Below, piece by piece: positions 33,561 to 40,777 of a stretch of 49,186 nucleotides of DNA; positions within the stretch are counted from its first letter, which is position 1, and every line of letters starts with the position of its first letter. The stretch comes from a virus. Made by a program: the position numbers and the translations under genes. The stretch lies in the IMG/VR virus record IMGVR_UViG_3300025133_000005, positions 1-49,186 of that record. The stretch is one strand, 5' to 3'. The notes below the pieces were generated by a model, which did no database searches, was not told the DNA's origin, and saw only the letters and a program-made list of their open reading frames with translations.

Positions 33561-33715
33561 TTATTCTATCTAGTTTGTGTCTTATTGTAACAATGTAAGG
33601 TTTTGTGTGCATAAGGTGGGCTCAAAATTGAGCGTGGTGTAACAAACTGCGTGTGGGTAAGGGTTAAGCATTACCCAAAACACCCCAAAACACACCAAAT
33701 CAAGCTAGAAACTAT

Positions 33716-34138
33716 TCAAGCTCTTAACCTCACAACCTCTTTTTCTTTACTGTTTTTCATCTCCTTAACAGTGTCATCTAGTGAAGCAAATTCTCTAATT
33801 GAGTCTGCAAATTCCTTCCACGTTTTAAGCCTGTCTATCTCCTGCCTAAATGAGCCATCGGTATCCATTTGTTCTATGTTGATTAAATTATGCATATACT
33901 TCTGAAACATAGTGCTTGCAAGGTTTTGAGAAACATCAGGCATTAGTTCTTTTATATGTTGTTGTGCCTTGTTGTATACGTTCCTTGCTTGTTTATCTGA
34001 ATAAGAAAACTCTAATCTTAACTGCCTTAGTATATTCTTTTTGGTTACATTATTGATTTGCATAGACAACACATATTGCAATCGTTTTTGCATCTCAAAT
34101 TTATTTATTCTCTTATATCCTACTATTTCCCTTTCCAT
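33716..34138 (-). CDS. Hypothetical helical DNA-binding-type protein
   Basis: 140 residues; ATG 34138 has AAAAGGTG 8 nt upstream. Basic and all-helical; TKKNILRQLRLEFSYSDKQA followed by RNVYNKAQQHI could be a helix-turn-helix. It might be a regulator or a small-terminase-like protein. One of only two minus-strand genes inside the early region, opposite the origin candidate. Confidence 0.5.
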   Translation of the reverse strand: MEREIVGYKRINKFEMQKRLQYVLSMQINNVTKKNILRQLRLEFSYSDKQARNVYNKAQQHIKELMPDVSQNLASTMFQKYMHNLINIEQMDTDGSFRQEIDRLKTWKEFADSIREFASLDDTVKEMKNSKEKEVVRLRA

Positions 34139-34162
34139 TTCAATCACCTTTTATAAATAGTT

Positions 34163-34209
34163 GGTAAGTTACTTAAATGATAATAGTTATCATCTATCTT
34201 ACCATTATA
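34163..34209 (-). promoter_or_regulatory. Extended -10 element and hairpin upstream of the 140-residue gene
   Basis: Minus strand TGTGTATAAT (-10 at 34204-34209) lacks a good -35. The perfect hairpin ATGATAA-tag-TTATCAT (34177-34193), flanked by GGTAAG/CTTACC, follows. The gap 34139-34365 holds nothing else that I can assign. Confidence 0.45.
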
Positions 34210-34365
34210 CACAAATAGTGCTTATTTCTATAGAAAAGTGCTAATTTAGTTTCCGGTGGTATTGTTTTTCGATAACATTTAATAAGACTTTTAGTAATTG
34301 GTGCTTTATATATAGTTACTTGGATATAGTTATTTAGTTACTTTAAAATGTAAATAACTCTTTCT

Positions 34366-34578
34366 TCATTTCAGTAGTGCCTTTATAAATAATATTGCGT
34401 TTCTATCTTCCTTTTGTTGTTCCATGTGTTCAACTACTTCTACTATTCTATTTAATGACTCTTTGAACTTTATTTGTGAATGTAGGTCAATCAATCCGTT
34501 CATTTCCAAGGATTCTTTTAAATTGTTTATTTCATTGGATAGGGTTTTGATTCGCTCCATGTGTTCTTCTTTCATCAT
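34366..34578 (-). CDS. Small coiled-coil protein
   Basis: 70 residues; ATG 34578 with GAGGTGG upstream. Leu/Glu/Asn-rich heptads (RIKTLSNEINNLKESLEMNG, RIVEVVEHMEQQ) indicate a coiled coil. Directly behind a promoter that shares its start region with the operator-controlled promoter at 31.26 kb. A small regulator is possible. Confidence 0.55.
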   Translation of the reverse strand: MMKEEHMERIKTLSNEINNLKESLEMNGLIDLHSQIKFKESLNRIVEVVEHMEQQKEDRNAILFIKALLK

Positions 34579-34611
34579 TTCACCACCTCTTTTGGTTAAC
34601 AAGCTACGCTT

Positions 34612-34640
34612 ATTATATAAGGTATAGAGATTCCTGTCAT
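34612..34640 (-). promoter_or_regulatory. Promoter for the coiled-coil gene
   Basis: Minus strand ATGACA (34635-34640), 17-nt spacer, TATAAT (34612-34617), then AAGCGTAGCTTGT. From ATATAATAAG to CTTGT the 20 bases match the plus-strand promoter at 31.28 kb. Confidence 0.75.
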
Positions 34641-34774
34641 TCTTTTTTTATAGAAAAACCACTTTATTATTATTTAATTCAATTAATCATACCATTTATG
34701 CATATTTGGTAGTAAGTTTTCTTCCAGTGTTATCAGGTAGTTATAAAATAAATGAAAGAAATACACATTTTGTC

Positions 34775-34803
34775 TTGACATATTTGTCATGAAATGCTAT
34801 TCT
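34775..34803 (+). promoter_or_regulatory. Early promoter with operator-like inverted repeat
   Basis: TTGACA (34775-34780), 17-nt spacer, TATTCT (34798-34803). The inverted repeat TGACA-tatt-TGTCA (34776-34789) covers the -35, suggesting repressor control. A roughly 250-nt leader follows with hairpins, for example AAGAATT/AATTCTT (34858-34882). No gene is visible in 34641-35059 apart from these signals. Confidence 0.7.
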
Positions 34804-34958
34804 TTACTTGTAGCCGACGAGATCTTTTACAATCGAGAGCAGGAACAGCAGTGCACAAAGAATTAATTAAATGTAAATTCTTAATGATTCGTTAACTATG
34901 TAGATAATAGTTGTAAGTGTAAGGCGACACAGGAAATAAGATCAAATGAATTTAAATA

Positions 34959-35015
34959 ACTACCTTCTATAGATTAAACATCATAACGATTTGCATTTAA
35001 TTTATCGGAGGTAGT
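34959..35015 (+). promoter_or_regulatory. Nested stem-loop leader (L2) hiding GGAGG
   Basis: Outer stem ACTACCTTC (34959-34967) with GGAGGTAGT (35007-35015), nine pairs with one G-U, holds the GGAGG site of a 6-codon ORF (GTG 35020 to TAA 35040). The loop TTAAACATCATAACGATTTG (from 34974) is nearly the same in L3. A second site AAGGGG then serves the gene at 35060. Confidence 0.65.
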
Positions 35016-35059
35016 CAGTGTGAATTTATTTTACTATTAATTATTTAAGGGGTAACAAA

Positions 35060-35164
35060 ATGGAAACATTACTTGATAGATTAGCAATACCATTAGGAAT
35101 TATAATGATGGTTGTTGTGCTGACTCCAGTTGCAATAATTGCAGTTGGTTTTTTAACGAAATGA
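35060..35164 (+). CDS. 34-residue membrane peptide
   Basis: METLLDRLAIPLG followed by a continuous membrane segment (about residues 11-31) and a short TK end. AAGGGGTAACAAA upstream. It sits between the two duplicated leaders L2 and L3. Small early membrane peptides of this kind can act on the host envelope; no family can be assigned. Confidence 0.6.
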   Translation: METLLDRLAIPLGIIMMVVVLTPVAIIAVGFLTK

Positions 35165-35173
35165 ATTAAGATA

Positions 35174-35228
35174 CTATCTATCCTTTATTAAACATCATTA
35201 CGATATGCATTTTTTAAAGGGTAGGTAG
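35174..35228 (+). promoter_or_regulatory. Nested stem-loop leader (L3), duplicate of L2
   Basis: Outer stem CTATCTATCCTTTA (35174-35187) with TAAAGGGTAGGTAG (35215-35228), 14 pairs with two G-U, includes the AAAGGG site. Loop TTAAACATCATTACGATATG (from 35188) differs from L2 at two positions. A 14-codon ORF (35231-35275, rich in Leu/Tyr) follows and overlaps the next start. Confidence 0.7.
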
Positions 35229-35267
35229 AAATGTTGATTTATTTATTATTATTTAAAGGGGATTATT

Positions 35268-35510
35268 ATGAATAATTTACAAGCAATGGTTTACAACCAA
35301 AAACAACAACTTCAAAAAACAAACATGGAAATTGAAAAAGTAACAACAAGTATTAAACGTCAAATGCACATTTATGATAAATGTGATGCGGAGTTAAGCG
35401 ACAAATTAGAATGGTTGTTAGAATTTAAATCTGGAATTGAAAAAGCATTAAGGCAAACTGAAGCTGATTTAAAAGTTGCTGTTATAGTAATTCAGGCACT
35501 TTGCATATAA
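35268..35510 (+). CDS. Small coiled-coil hypothetical protein
   Basis: 80 residues with AAAGGGGATTATT upstream. Gln/Lys/Glu-rich helix (QAMVYNQKQQLQKTNMEIEK) and a helical C-terminus. Its start overlaps the short ORF of L3, so its translation may be coupled. Function unknown. Confidence 0.6.
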   Translation: MNNLQAMVYNQKQQLQKTNMEIEKVTTSIKRQMHIYDKCDAELSDKLEWLLEFKSGIEKALRQTEADLKVAVIVIQALCI

Positions 35511-35567
35511 GTGGAAAAATGAATAACACAGTTGATATTTATAACGATTAATAAAGAGGTGGCTAAA

Positions 35568-35987
35568 ATGAAGAAAATAGAAAAACTAACAAACAACATT
35601 CAAAAGCTTGAAAAGAACTTCCCAAATTATTATGAAATTGATTTATTCATCAGAGATGCAAAAGCATACATTCAAGCCATTAAACAGGGGCGAATGATAT
35701 GCAACGTGGCAAGCGTTTCAAAATCAGGCATGACAAGAAAGATGGTTTTCAATTCTTGTGAGAAGGGCGACAAACATAGACCTTTCTTTTATAGACAATA
35801 TAGTTCTTTCTTCCAAGCGTTGGGAACTTTCAATGTTAACAGAGATCATCAAATCGTTGTTGGTGGCTGTGGTATGGATATGATCTTCCATGTGAACTAT
35901 ACAACTATTCACCAACTACATAAACTCGGATTTATCAGCAGAAAAGAATGCGACAAATTAGCTCAGCAGACACCAACTTGGATTTAA
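35568..35987 (+). CDS. Hypothetical phage protein with conserved GGCGMDMIF motif
   Basis: 139 residues; ATG 35568 with AAGAGGTGG, rather than the upstream ATG 35532. Conserved-looking core SVSKSGMTRKMVF ... VGGCGMDMIFHVNYTTIHQL, then a C-terminal LAQQTPTWI. I have seen this layout in phage proteins of unknown function but cannot name the family. Upstream is another TAACGAT-containing AU hairpin. Confidence 0.6.
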   Translation: MKKIEKLTNNIQKLEKNFPNYYEIDLFIRDAKAYIQAIKQGRMICNVASVSKSGMTRKMVFNSCEKGDKHRPFFYRQYSSFFQALGTFNVNRDHQIVVGGCGMDMIFHVNYTTIHQLHKLGFISRKECDKLAQQTPTWI

Positions 35988-36067
35988 TGGAGAAAATAAT
36001 GCTACTAACCATATCACTTTTCACTTTGCTTTTCGGTTTTATCTACCTTGACCTTTTCAGGTCGTAA
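35987..36067 (+). CDS. Tiny membrane peptide
   Basis: 26 codons in TAATG overlap with the previous stop; an internal ATG at 35999 with GGAG 7 nt upstream may be the true start (22 residues). Almost all hydrophobic (LLTISLFTLLFGFIYLDLF). Confidence 0.45.
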   Translation: MEKIMLLTISLFTLLFGFIYLDLFRS

Positions 36068-36097
36068 ACATCCTACCTATTCGGGAAACTCAAAAAC

Positions 36098-36125
36098 GGG
36101 TCACTTATAAAGAGTGGCTCTTCTT
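36098..36125 (+). terminator. Weak intrinsic terminator
   Basis: GGGTCACT (36098-36105) pairs with AGTGGCTC (36113-36120), eight pairs with two G-U, loop TATAAAG, then TTCTTT. It could end part of the transcripts from 34.8 kb. Confidence 0.5.
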
Positions 36126-36165
36126 TGATAGTTCTGAATTATAAATTATTAAACGGGGCAAAATT

Positions 36166-36360
36166 ATGAGAATAGAACAACACAAAAACTCCACTTATGT
36201 TTTAACCGATGGCACTAAAACAATGGAAGAAGTTGAGAGCTTCCTAGAAAACAACACGGATAACTATGAAAACCTAGCCTTTATCGAAAAAGATGAAGCT
36301 GTGGCGAGGTTATATGAAGCAACTGAATGTTTTATTTTTCACAACGAGGTGACAACATGA
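36166..36360 (+). CDS. Small acidic hypothetical protein
   Basis: 64 residues from ATG 36166 with a modest ACGGGG site. The sequence NSTYVLTDGTKTMEEVESFL and a Glu/Asp-rich centre give no family. ATGA overlap with the next gene. Confidence 0.5.
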   Translation: MRIEQHKNSTYVLTDGTKTMEEVESFLENNTDNYENLAFIEKDEAVARLYEATECFIFHNEVTT

Positions 36361-36551
36361 AAGTAATAACATACTATGTTGAATTTAACCACAAAGAATA
36401 CATGTGTTCACAAGGCGTTGAAATAACGTGCTTAGACTCTGACAAAGAAGAACTAATAAGAAGTGCAGAGGTTGACTATATAAATCATCTCATAACGTAT
36501 AGCTTGCCTCTATCTTACACCAAAGAGATAAATCTACAATGTGAGCGTTAA
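36357..36551 (+). CDS. Small hypothetical protein
   Basis: 64 residues; ATG 36357 follows AACGAGGTGACAAC, a ribosome cassette repeated at 36741. Beta-like start (VITYYVEFNHKEYMCSQGVE) and an acidic middle. Unknown. Confidence 0.5.
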   Translation: MKVITYYVEFNHKEYMCSQGVEITCLDSDKEELIRSAEVDYINHLITYSLPLSYTKEINLQCER

Positions 36552-36561
36552 GGGGGTTTAT

Positions 36562-36750
36562 ATGAGTAAATATTTATGTAGTTGTGGAAAGGCAATAGAT
36601 GACACAGAAATCAGGATAGTTGCAATGAACACAATGCTAGTAACTGATAAAAACAATCAGGTTATATATATTGTGCATGGCAATACATATATATATAACG
36701 CTAACAACATTATAAACGCTTTAACAGGTATGAAAACCATAACGAGGTGA
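36562..36750 (+). CDS. Small hypothetical protein with CxC motif
   Basis: 62 residues; ATG 36562 with AAGGGGG, not the GTG at 36541. YLCSCGKAIDD at the N-terminus could be half of a zinc site; the rest is beta-like (NNQVIYIVHGNTYIYNANN). Unknown. Confidence 0.5.
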   Translation: MSKYLCSCGKAIDDTEIRIVAMNTMLVTDKNNQVIYIVHGNTYIYNANNIINALTGMKTITR

Positions 36751-36754
36751 CAAC

Positions 36755-36967
36755 ATGAATTTATTTATATATAACGAACACACCTGCAGAGCTGGCGAAC
36801 AATTCCAGTATGACGAAATGATTTACACACCTGACGATTTTAAAAACAGCGATGATTTGACGGAATACACAGAAGAGGATATTCCTATCATGAAGGAAGT
36901 TTTGAAGCGTAGTAACAATTTATATGATATCAGGACTGCAAAAACAGTATTAGAATTCTTTAAATAG
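36755..36967 (+). CDS. Small acidic hypothetical protein
   Basis: 70 residues after the second copy of the AACGAGGTGACAACATGAA cassette. Very acidic middle (DDLTEYTEEDIPIMKEVLKR). Could be a DNA-mimic or an inhibitor type, but nothing specific supports this. Confidence 0.5.
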   Translation: MNLFIYNEHTCRAGEQFQYDEMIYTPDDFKNSDDLTEYTEEDIPIMKEVLKRSNNLYDIRTAKTVLEFFK

Positions 36968-37284
36968 CTTGCAAGCAAAAAAGAACTGGCAATTTTATTA
37001 ATTATTAAAGGAGAGTCCATGCAAAGAAACTGACACCACGTTTTCTTATACCCTCCCATGCACAAAAACTTGGGATAAAGGGTAATCGTTCTACATATTA
37101 GAATTGAAACATTATTTATTAACTACCAGATAAATACTGTTTCTTTAAAAAGCTTGCCTATAGACTGAACAAAAACAGTCCTCCCAAATAAGGCATCGTT
37201 CTTTATTCATAATGATTGGTTGTGGGGCGGATCTTTATTAATAATTAAATTAATTAAAGAACATGATAACCGCCCCACTTTTTT
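36968..37284 (+). terminator. Non-coding stem-loop region ending in an intrinsic terminator
   Basis: No gene lies in 36968-37344. A strong ribosome site (AAAGGAGAGTCC) precedes a 4-codon ORF (37019). Hairpins follow: TACCCT/AAGGGTA, then GACTG-aacaaaaa-CAGTC. Last comes GTGGGGCGG (37222-37230) with CCGCCCCAC (37270-37278) followed by T7, with an AU hairpin inside its loop. The last is a convincing terminator despite the long loop. Confidence 0.65.
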
Positions 37285-37344
37285 AGAATTCTTAAACAAT
37301 TAAGACTTGTAAAAAGGTTTAACAATTAAAAAAAGGTGGTGAAA

Positions 37345-37764
37345 ATGATTATAACAACTAAAGAACGTGGATATAAAGGTCACTTTTGCGGGGCAAACAA
37401 CTGCCTATTTGGACGAAACACACTTATTAAATGTGAATCAATAAGCGTTGTAGTATCAACCGTGGGAGTGTGGATTATTGATGGAGTAATAGCCAAAATA
37501 GGGCTAAATAGATACTATGAGACAATGATATTTGAATCATCATATGACAAATACGATGATGCAAACGTATCACACAACATATATATTGATGGTAAAACCT
37601 GTATAAATTCACCCTCAAAAGACATAGGGGCGGATGCAATGCATGACAATGCTGTGAAAGAAGTTACCAAACTAATTGAAAATAATAACTTATGGGTGGA
37701 GCGATACAACTCGGAGACAGGGTGCATAGAGGAATTTAATCCAACAACTAAAGATAAGAGGTGA
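37345..37764 (+). CDS. Hypothetical protein
   Basis: 139 residues; ATG 37345 after AAAGGTGGTGAAA. Beta-rich first half (SVVVSTVGVWIIDGVIAKIG) with several cysteines, helical second half (DNAVKEVTKLIENNNLWVER). Unknown family. First gene after the terminator at 37.28 kb; no clear promoter seen before it. Confidence 0.55.
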   Translation: MIITTKERGYKGHFCGANNCLFGRNTLIKCESISVVVSTVGVWIIDGVIAKIGLNRYYETMIFESSYDKYDDANVSHNIYIDGKTCINSPSKDIGADAMHDNAVKEVTKLIENNNLWVERYNSETGCIEEFNPTTKDKR

Positions 37765-37769
37765 TAAAA

Positions 37770-38054
37770 ATGTTTAGAATTGAGAAAAAAGACACAAACG
37801 GTCAATTTATTTACGAGCTAACTTTCAACACATGGAAAGAGCTAACAATGGAGCTTGGCAGAAGAAACAGGGAGGCAAACTCTGTATTTTACGGAGTTCC
37901 TGCTGTAATTTACAAAGGCGAAAATGATATAGGTGACACTAGCACGTTCGACCAAGTAGAAAAACCTATAACTCAGATCACTTTAACAGAATTTATAAAT
38001 GCAGAAATGGATTCTTTAGATAAATTTGTTAGTGATGGAGGTTTAAATGTTTAA
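37770..38054 (+). CDS. Small hypothetical protein
   Basis: 94 residues; ATG 37770 after AAGAGGTGATAAAA. Helix-strand mixture (FIYELTFNTWKELTMELGRR), unknown family. Overlaps the next small gene by 8 nt. Confidence 0.5.
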   Translation: MFRIEKKDTNGQFIYELTFNTWKELTMELGRRNREANSVFYGVPAVIYKGENDIGDTSTFDQVEKPITQITLTEFINAEMDSLDKFVSDGGLNV

Positions 38055-38163
38055 CTTACAATTCTCATTAAATCGAAGAGAAAAACTACTCCTTATCATA
38101 ATGTTAATACCAGTAAATATACTGGAGTGGTGCTATAAACTTAAAAGGAGGGTGTTTAAATGA
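38047..38163 (+). CDS. Small basic membrane peptide
   Basis: 38 residues. Basic ends flank a hydrophobic centre (LLLIIMLIPVNILEW). It carries the AAAAGGAGGGTG site of the next gene in its last codons and ends ATGA with it. Confidence 0.5.
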   Translation: MFNLQFSLNRREKLLLIIMLIPVNILEWCYKLKRRVFK

Positions 38164-38327
38164 AAAGCTACAACGTGCTTAAGCAAATAATCATAGCTGA
38201 GGGCTTCAGATTCAGCTCTAGTGGCACGCATTACGAATATTGGATAAAAGGTGGTAGGGCGATAAAAGTATTGCGCCTACATGGAAAAGCGAAAGTGCTT
38301 GGTAATAAATGGAAATATAATTTTTAA
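38160..38327 (+). CDS. Small basic protein, HicA-like in outline
   Basis: 55 residues with AGGAGGG upstream. The order helix (NVLKQIIIAEGF), strand with G-T-H-Y (SSSGTHYEYWIKGG) and strand (AIKVLRLHGKAKV) recalls the dsRBD-like fold of HicA toxins, but no HicB partner is present. A weak resemblance. Confidence 0.45.
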   Translation: MKSYNVLKQIIIAEGFRFSSSGTHYEYWIKGGRAIKVLRLHGKAKVLGNKWKYNF

Positions 38328-38339
38328 TGGAGAATGACA

Positions 38340-38888
38340 ATGAGAATGACAAAAAAGATCGCGAATGAAGTATCAATTAGAATTGCAGAGGCTAAATTTG
38401 ATGAAAAACTGCAAAAGCTACGAAAACAGATAGTTATTTTAGCCAAACAGGAAGTAAGTAAAGGAAAGTTAATGCGTGATGATATTCCCGAACACTTAAA
38501 GGGATATGTTAAAACGTACCAAAGTATTGTATTTAAAGGCAATGTTAGAAACTGGTTTAAAAAAATAGACATATCTGATTTGGGTCTACTGTTACCATCA
38601 GATAAATGGGATGACAGATTGTATATTGACCTTATTAGCTCACAAAAAGACCCGCTAATTAAGTTATGCGACACATTTACAAACACATATATATCGTTTG
38701 AAGCTCTAAAGGAAAATGTCTATTGTGAATTACGGGGATTCACCACTATAGCAAAGTTGCTCAAACACAATCCAGAAATAGCTCCGTTTATGCCAGTAGA
38801 AACAAGATCTAGCAAAAACTTACCAGATAAGCACAAAATAAGTGAAGGACTTTTAAACGTCATAAAAGAGGTGACAAATGAGAATTAA
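38340..38888 (+). CDS. Hypothetical protein, Nmad5-like candidate
   Basis: 182 residues; ATG 38340 with GGAG 7 nt upstream. Helical N-terminus, LPSDKWDD in the middle and an end pattern GFTTIAKLLKHNPEIAPFMP that recalls small phage proteins labelled nucleotide-modification-associated (Nmad5). I rate this only as possible. It overlaps the next gene by 11 nt. Confidence 0.45.
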   Translation: MRMTKKIANEVSIRIAEAKFDEKLQKLRKQIVILAKQEVSKGKLMRDDIPEHLKGYVKTYQSIVFKGNVRNWFKKIDISDLGLLLPSDKWDDRLYIDLISSQKDPLIKLCDTFTNTYISFEALKENVYCELRGFTTIAKLLKHNPEIAPFMPVETRSSKNLPDKHKISEGLLNVIKEVTNEN

Positions 38889-39219
38889 TGAAGCAAAAGC
38901 AGGTTCAATATTCATGGATAAATTACAGGAAAGCGGACTACATAAAAGTAAGCCGTTTCAAATTGATAACAGGAACTACAAAAACACGTACCATGATGGA
39001 GAGTTTGAGCTTTTTTGTGTGGATATGCTGAACAAGTGCGAATCATACGATAAACTTGAAAAGCTGTTTGAAACTACGATTGACAATATACGCACCGATA
39101 CAGCTCTATTAAGTGATGACCTGCAATCTGAAATAGAGAAAGCGAAAATGACAACTAAAATAACAACTCTAATATCATTTATTATCGTAGTCGCCTTATC
39201 GATGGCTATTATACTATAA
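38878..39219 (+). CDS. Tail-anchored membrane protein
   Basis: 113 residues. Soluble helical body with one C-terminal membrane segment (about residues 95-113, TTLISFIIVVALSMAIIL). GAGGTGACAA precedes ATG 38878. Unknown role; the topology points to cytoplasmic action at the inner membrane. Confidence 0.6.
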   Translation: MRINEAKAGSIFMDKLQESGLHKSKPFQIDNRNYKNTYHDGEFELFCVDMLNKCESYDKLEKLFETTIDNIRTDTALLSDDLQSEIEKAKMTTKITTLISFIIVVALSMAIIL

Positions 39220-39232
39220 AAGGAGGGTGAAA

Positions 39233-39469
39233 ATGACACGTTTATGCATAAATTGCGGTAAGATCATAACAAAAGGTTGCTGGTGTGAGGTATGCCATTT
39301 TGCCGTGCTTGCAGTCATTATGGTGCAACAGCAAATGCTAGAAGCGGGTGAGGTGAAAATCAATCATCCAATGGAAAAAATGGAAAGTGACCAACAAACA
39401 ACCATCTATACAGTTGCTCACGATACGCATGAAATAACAACAAAGAAGATAACAAGGGGTACAAAATGA
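39233..39469 (+). CDS. Small zinc-binding protein
   Basis: 78 residues; ATG 39233 after AAGGAGGGTGAAA. RLCINCGKIITKGCWCEVCH is a compact four-Cys zinc site; the C-terminal half is Thr/Gln-rich. ATGA overlap with the ERF gene suggests a shared role or co-translation with recombination. Confidence 0.55.
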   Translation: MTRLCINCGKIITKGCWCEVCHFAVLAVIMVQQQMLEAGEVKINHPMEKMESDQQTTIYTVAHDTHEITTKKITRGTK

Positions 39470-40065
39470 GTAAAGAACTATGTCAATTAGCTAGTAAGCT
39501 ACTACAAATAACATCGGAAATAGGCAATGTGGAAAGCGATGGACACAATAAACACCAAAACTTTAAATTCGTTAGCCATCAACAAATGACTGCAATTTTA
39601 AGAAAAAAACTTATAGAACATAACTTAATTATATTACCTACTGTAAAATCATACGAAGAAAAATCTTTTCCAACAAAAAGCGGAACTCAAAATGTTAGAA
39701 CAATTGTTACTATGAATTTTCAAATAATCGACATAGAAACAGGGTTTTCAATCAATCAACAATTTACTGGTGCCGATCAGGACACAAGCGGGAAAAGCAT
39801 GGGGCAAGCTATAACTGAATGCGTGAAAAGGTTTCAATTTAAGCAGTTTTTTGTCAACGATAAAAATGAGATTGATCCAGACAGCAAAGGTGAGGACGTG
39901 ACAACTGAAGAGCAGGCAAAAACTCAAATAGGTAAAGAAATACGGTGTTTATATCCAGAAGCATCCGAAGAGAAACAGGCTTCTTTTACGGATTATTTAA
40001 ACGGAAGAAAATTACATGATCTTTCACTTGATGAATTATTCAAAGCAAAAGGAGTGTTGAAATGA
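39466..40065 (+). CDS. erf: ERF-family single-strand annealing protein
   Basis: 199 residues. SKLLQITSEIGNVESDGHNK followed by FVSHQQMTAILRKKLIEHNL, TIVTMNFQIIDIETG and GADQDTSGKSMGQAITECVK RFQFKQFF matches the N-terminal ERF domain. The C-terminal third is charged. ERF proteins anneal complementary strands and help circularise or recombine phage DNA. Neighbours include an SSB-like gene, fitting a replication-recombination module. Confidence 0.85.
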   Translation: MSKELCQLASKLLQITSEIGNVESDGHNKHQNFKFVSHQQMTAILRKKLIEHNLIILPTVKSYEEKSFPTKSGTQNVRTIVTMNFQIIDIETGFSINQQFTGADQDTSGKSMGQAITECVKRFQFKQFFVNDKNEIDPDSKGEDVTTEEQAKTQIGKEIRCLYPEASEEKQASFTDYLNGRKLHDLSLDELFKAKGVLK

Positions 40066-40331
40066 AACTAGATGACATAATAAAAGCAGCAAAAGAAGCT
40101 GACTTTAAAACACTAAAAGAAATGGGGTTTTTCAGCTTTGATATAAGCCTGAGAGACAACTCCATAAAAGTAATGGGTAGAGCAAAAGATACTGGTGAAG
40201 CTAGAGATATCTTTTTATCTGGATTTTGTGCAACCGATGATTGGGAAGGTGAAGAAAACACCTACACAACATTCATTAAAGATGACGTAAAAGTAACGAT
40301 TTCAAAGGAGAAGAACGATGGAAATAGATAA
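40062..40331 (+). CDS. Small hypothetical protein
   Basis: 89 residues, ATGA overlap with erf. Helix then strands (KEMGFFSFDISLRDNSIKVM, DVKVTISKEK). Tight coupling suggests it works with the ERF protein; no family recognised. Confidence 0.55.
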   Translation: MKLDDIIKAAKEADFKTLKEMGFFSFDISLRDNSIKVMGRAKDTGEARDIFLSGFCATDDWEGEENTYTTFIKDDVKVTISKEKNDGNR

Positions 40332-40557
40332 ATATAAAATGGGTGGTGCTGACTATTACCCCAGTAAGATGCGAAAATTCTCAACGATGTTTACTAAAAA
40401 GCAGTTCCCATTGATCTATCAAAAGCTTATCAGAGATAGAGGCTGGAAGATCACAGAGGTAGCAAAGATGCTGATTGAGCTTGGATATGACGCTTGGGTG
40501 AAGGAAATGCATATTCAAGAGGCACTTGAAAGGGAAGCTGAAAAGGAGAATTCCTAA
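40318..40557 (+). CDS. Small protein with possible helix-turn-helix
   Basis: 79 residues with AAAGGAGAAGAACG. RGWKITEVAKMLIELGYDAW and KEMHIQEALERE may form a helix-turn-helix DNA-binding domain. Unknown family. Confidence 0.5.
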   Translation: MEIDKYKMGGADYYPSKMRKFSTMFTKKQFPLIYQKLIRDRGWKITEVAKMLIELGYDAWVKEMHIQEALEREAEKENS

Positions 40558-40777
40558 CAATAAGTTAAATGAACTAAAGGAAATAGAAGAACAATGCAGA
40601 TTATTACTCCTGAGAGGACACGTAGAGGCTGAAAATGTTTTATCAATGGTGTTGCTTAAGATAGAGCTTTTGCGCCCTAGGATGGGTAATTATGCAGGTA
40701 AGGTAAATTGGTTGGATATTGCGAGATATCGAAATGAAAAACTAAAGGAGAAAAAGGATGATAATACTAAAAAATAA
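40526..40777 (+). CDS. Small basic hypothetical protein
   Basis: 83 residues if TTG 40526 is used; no better start is available in frame. Helical and charged (NELKEIEEQCRLLLLRGHVE). The 32-nt overlap with its neighbour and weak start make the N-terminus uncertain. Confidence 0.45.
   Translation: MKGKLKRRIPNNKLNELKEIEEQCRLLLLRGHVEAENVLSMVLLKIELLRPRMGNYAGKVNWLDIARYRNEKLKEKKDDNTKK

Noticed and set aside
33661-33700. G-quadruplex on the minus strand (GGGGTGTTTTGGG region)
   Set aside because: Only two runs of three or more G occur within reach, too few for a regular quadruplex.
34804-34958. tRNA in the long leader after the 34.8 kb promoter
   Set aside because: No T-loop (GGTTCGA-type) or acceptor/anticodon pairing could be drawn; no tRNA was found elsewhere in the window either.
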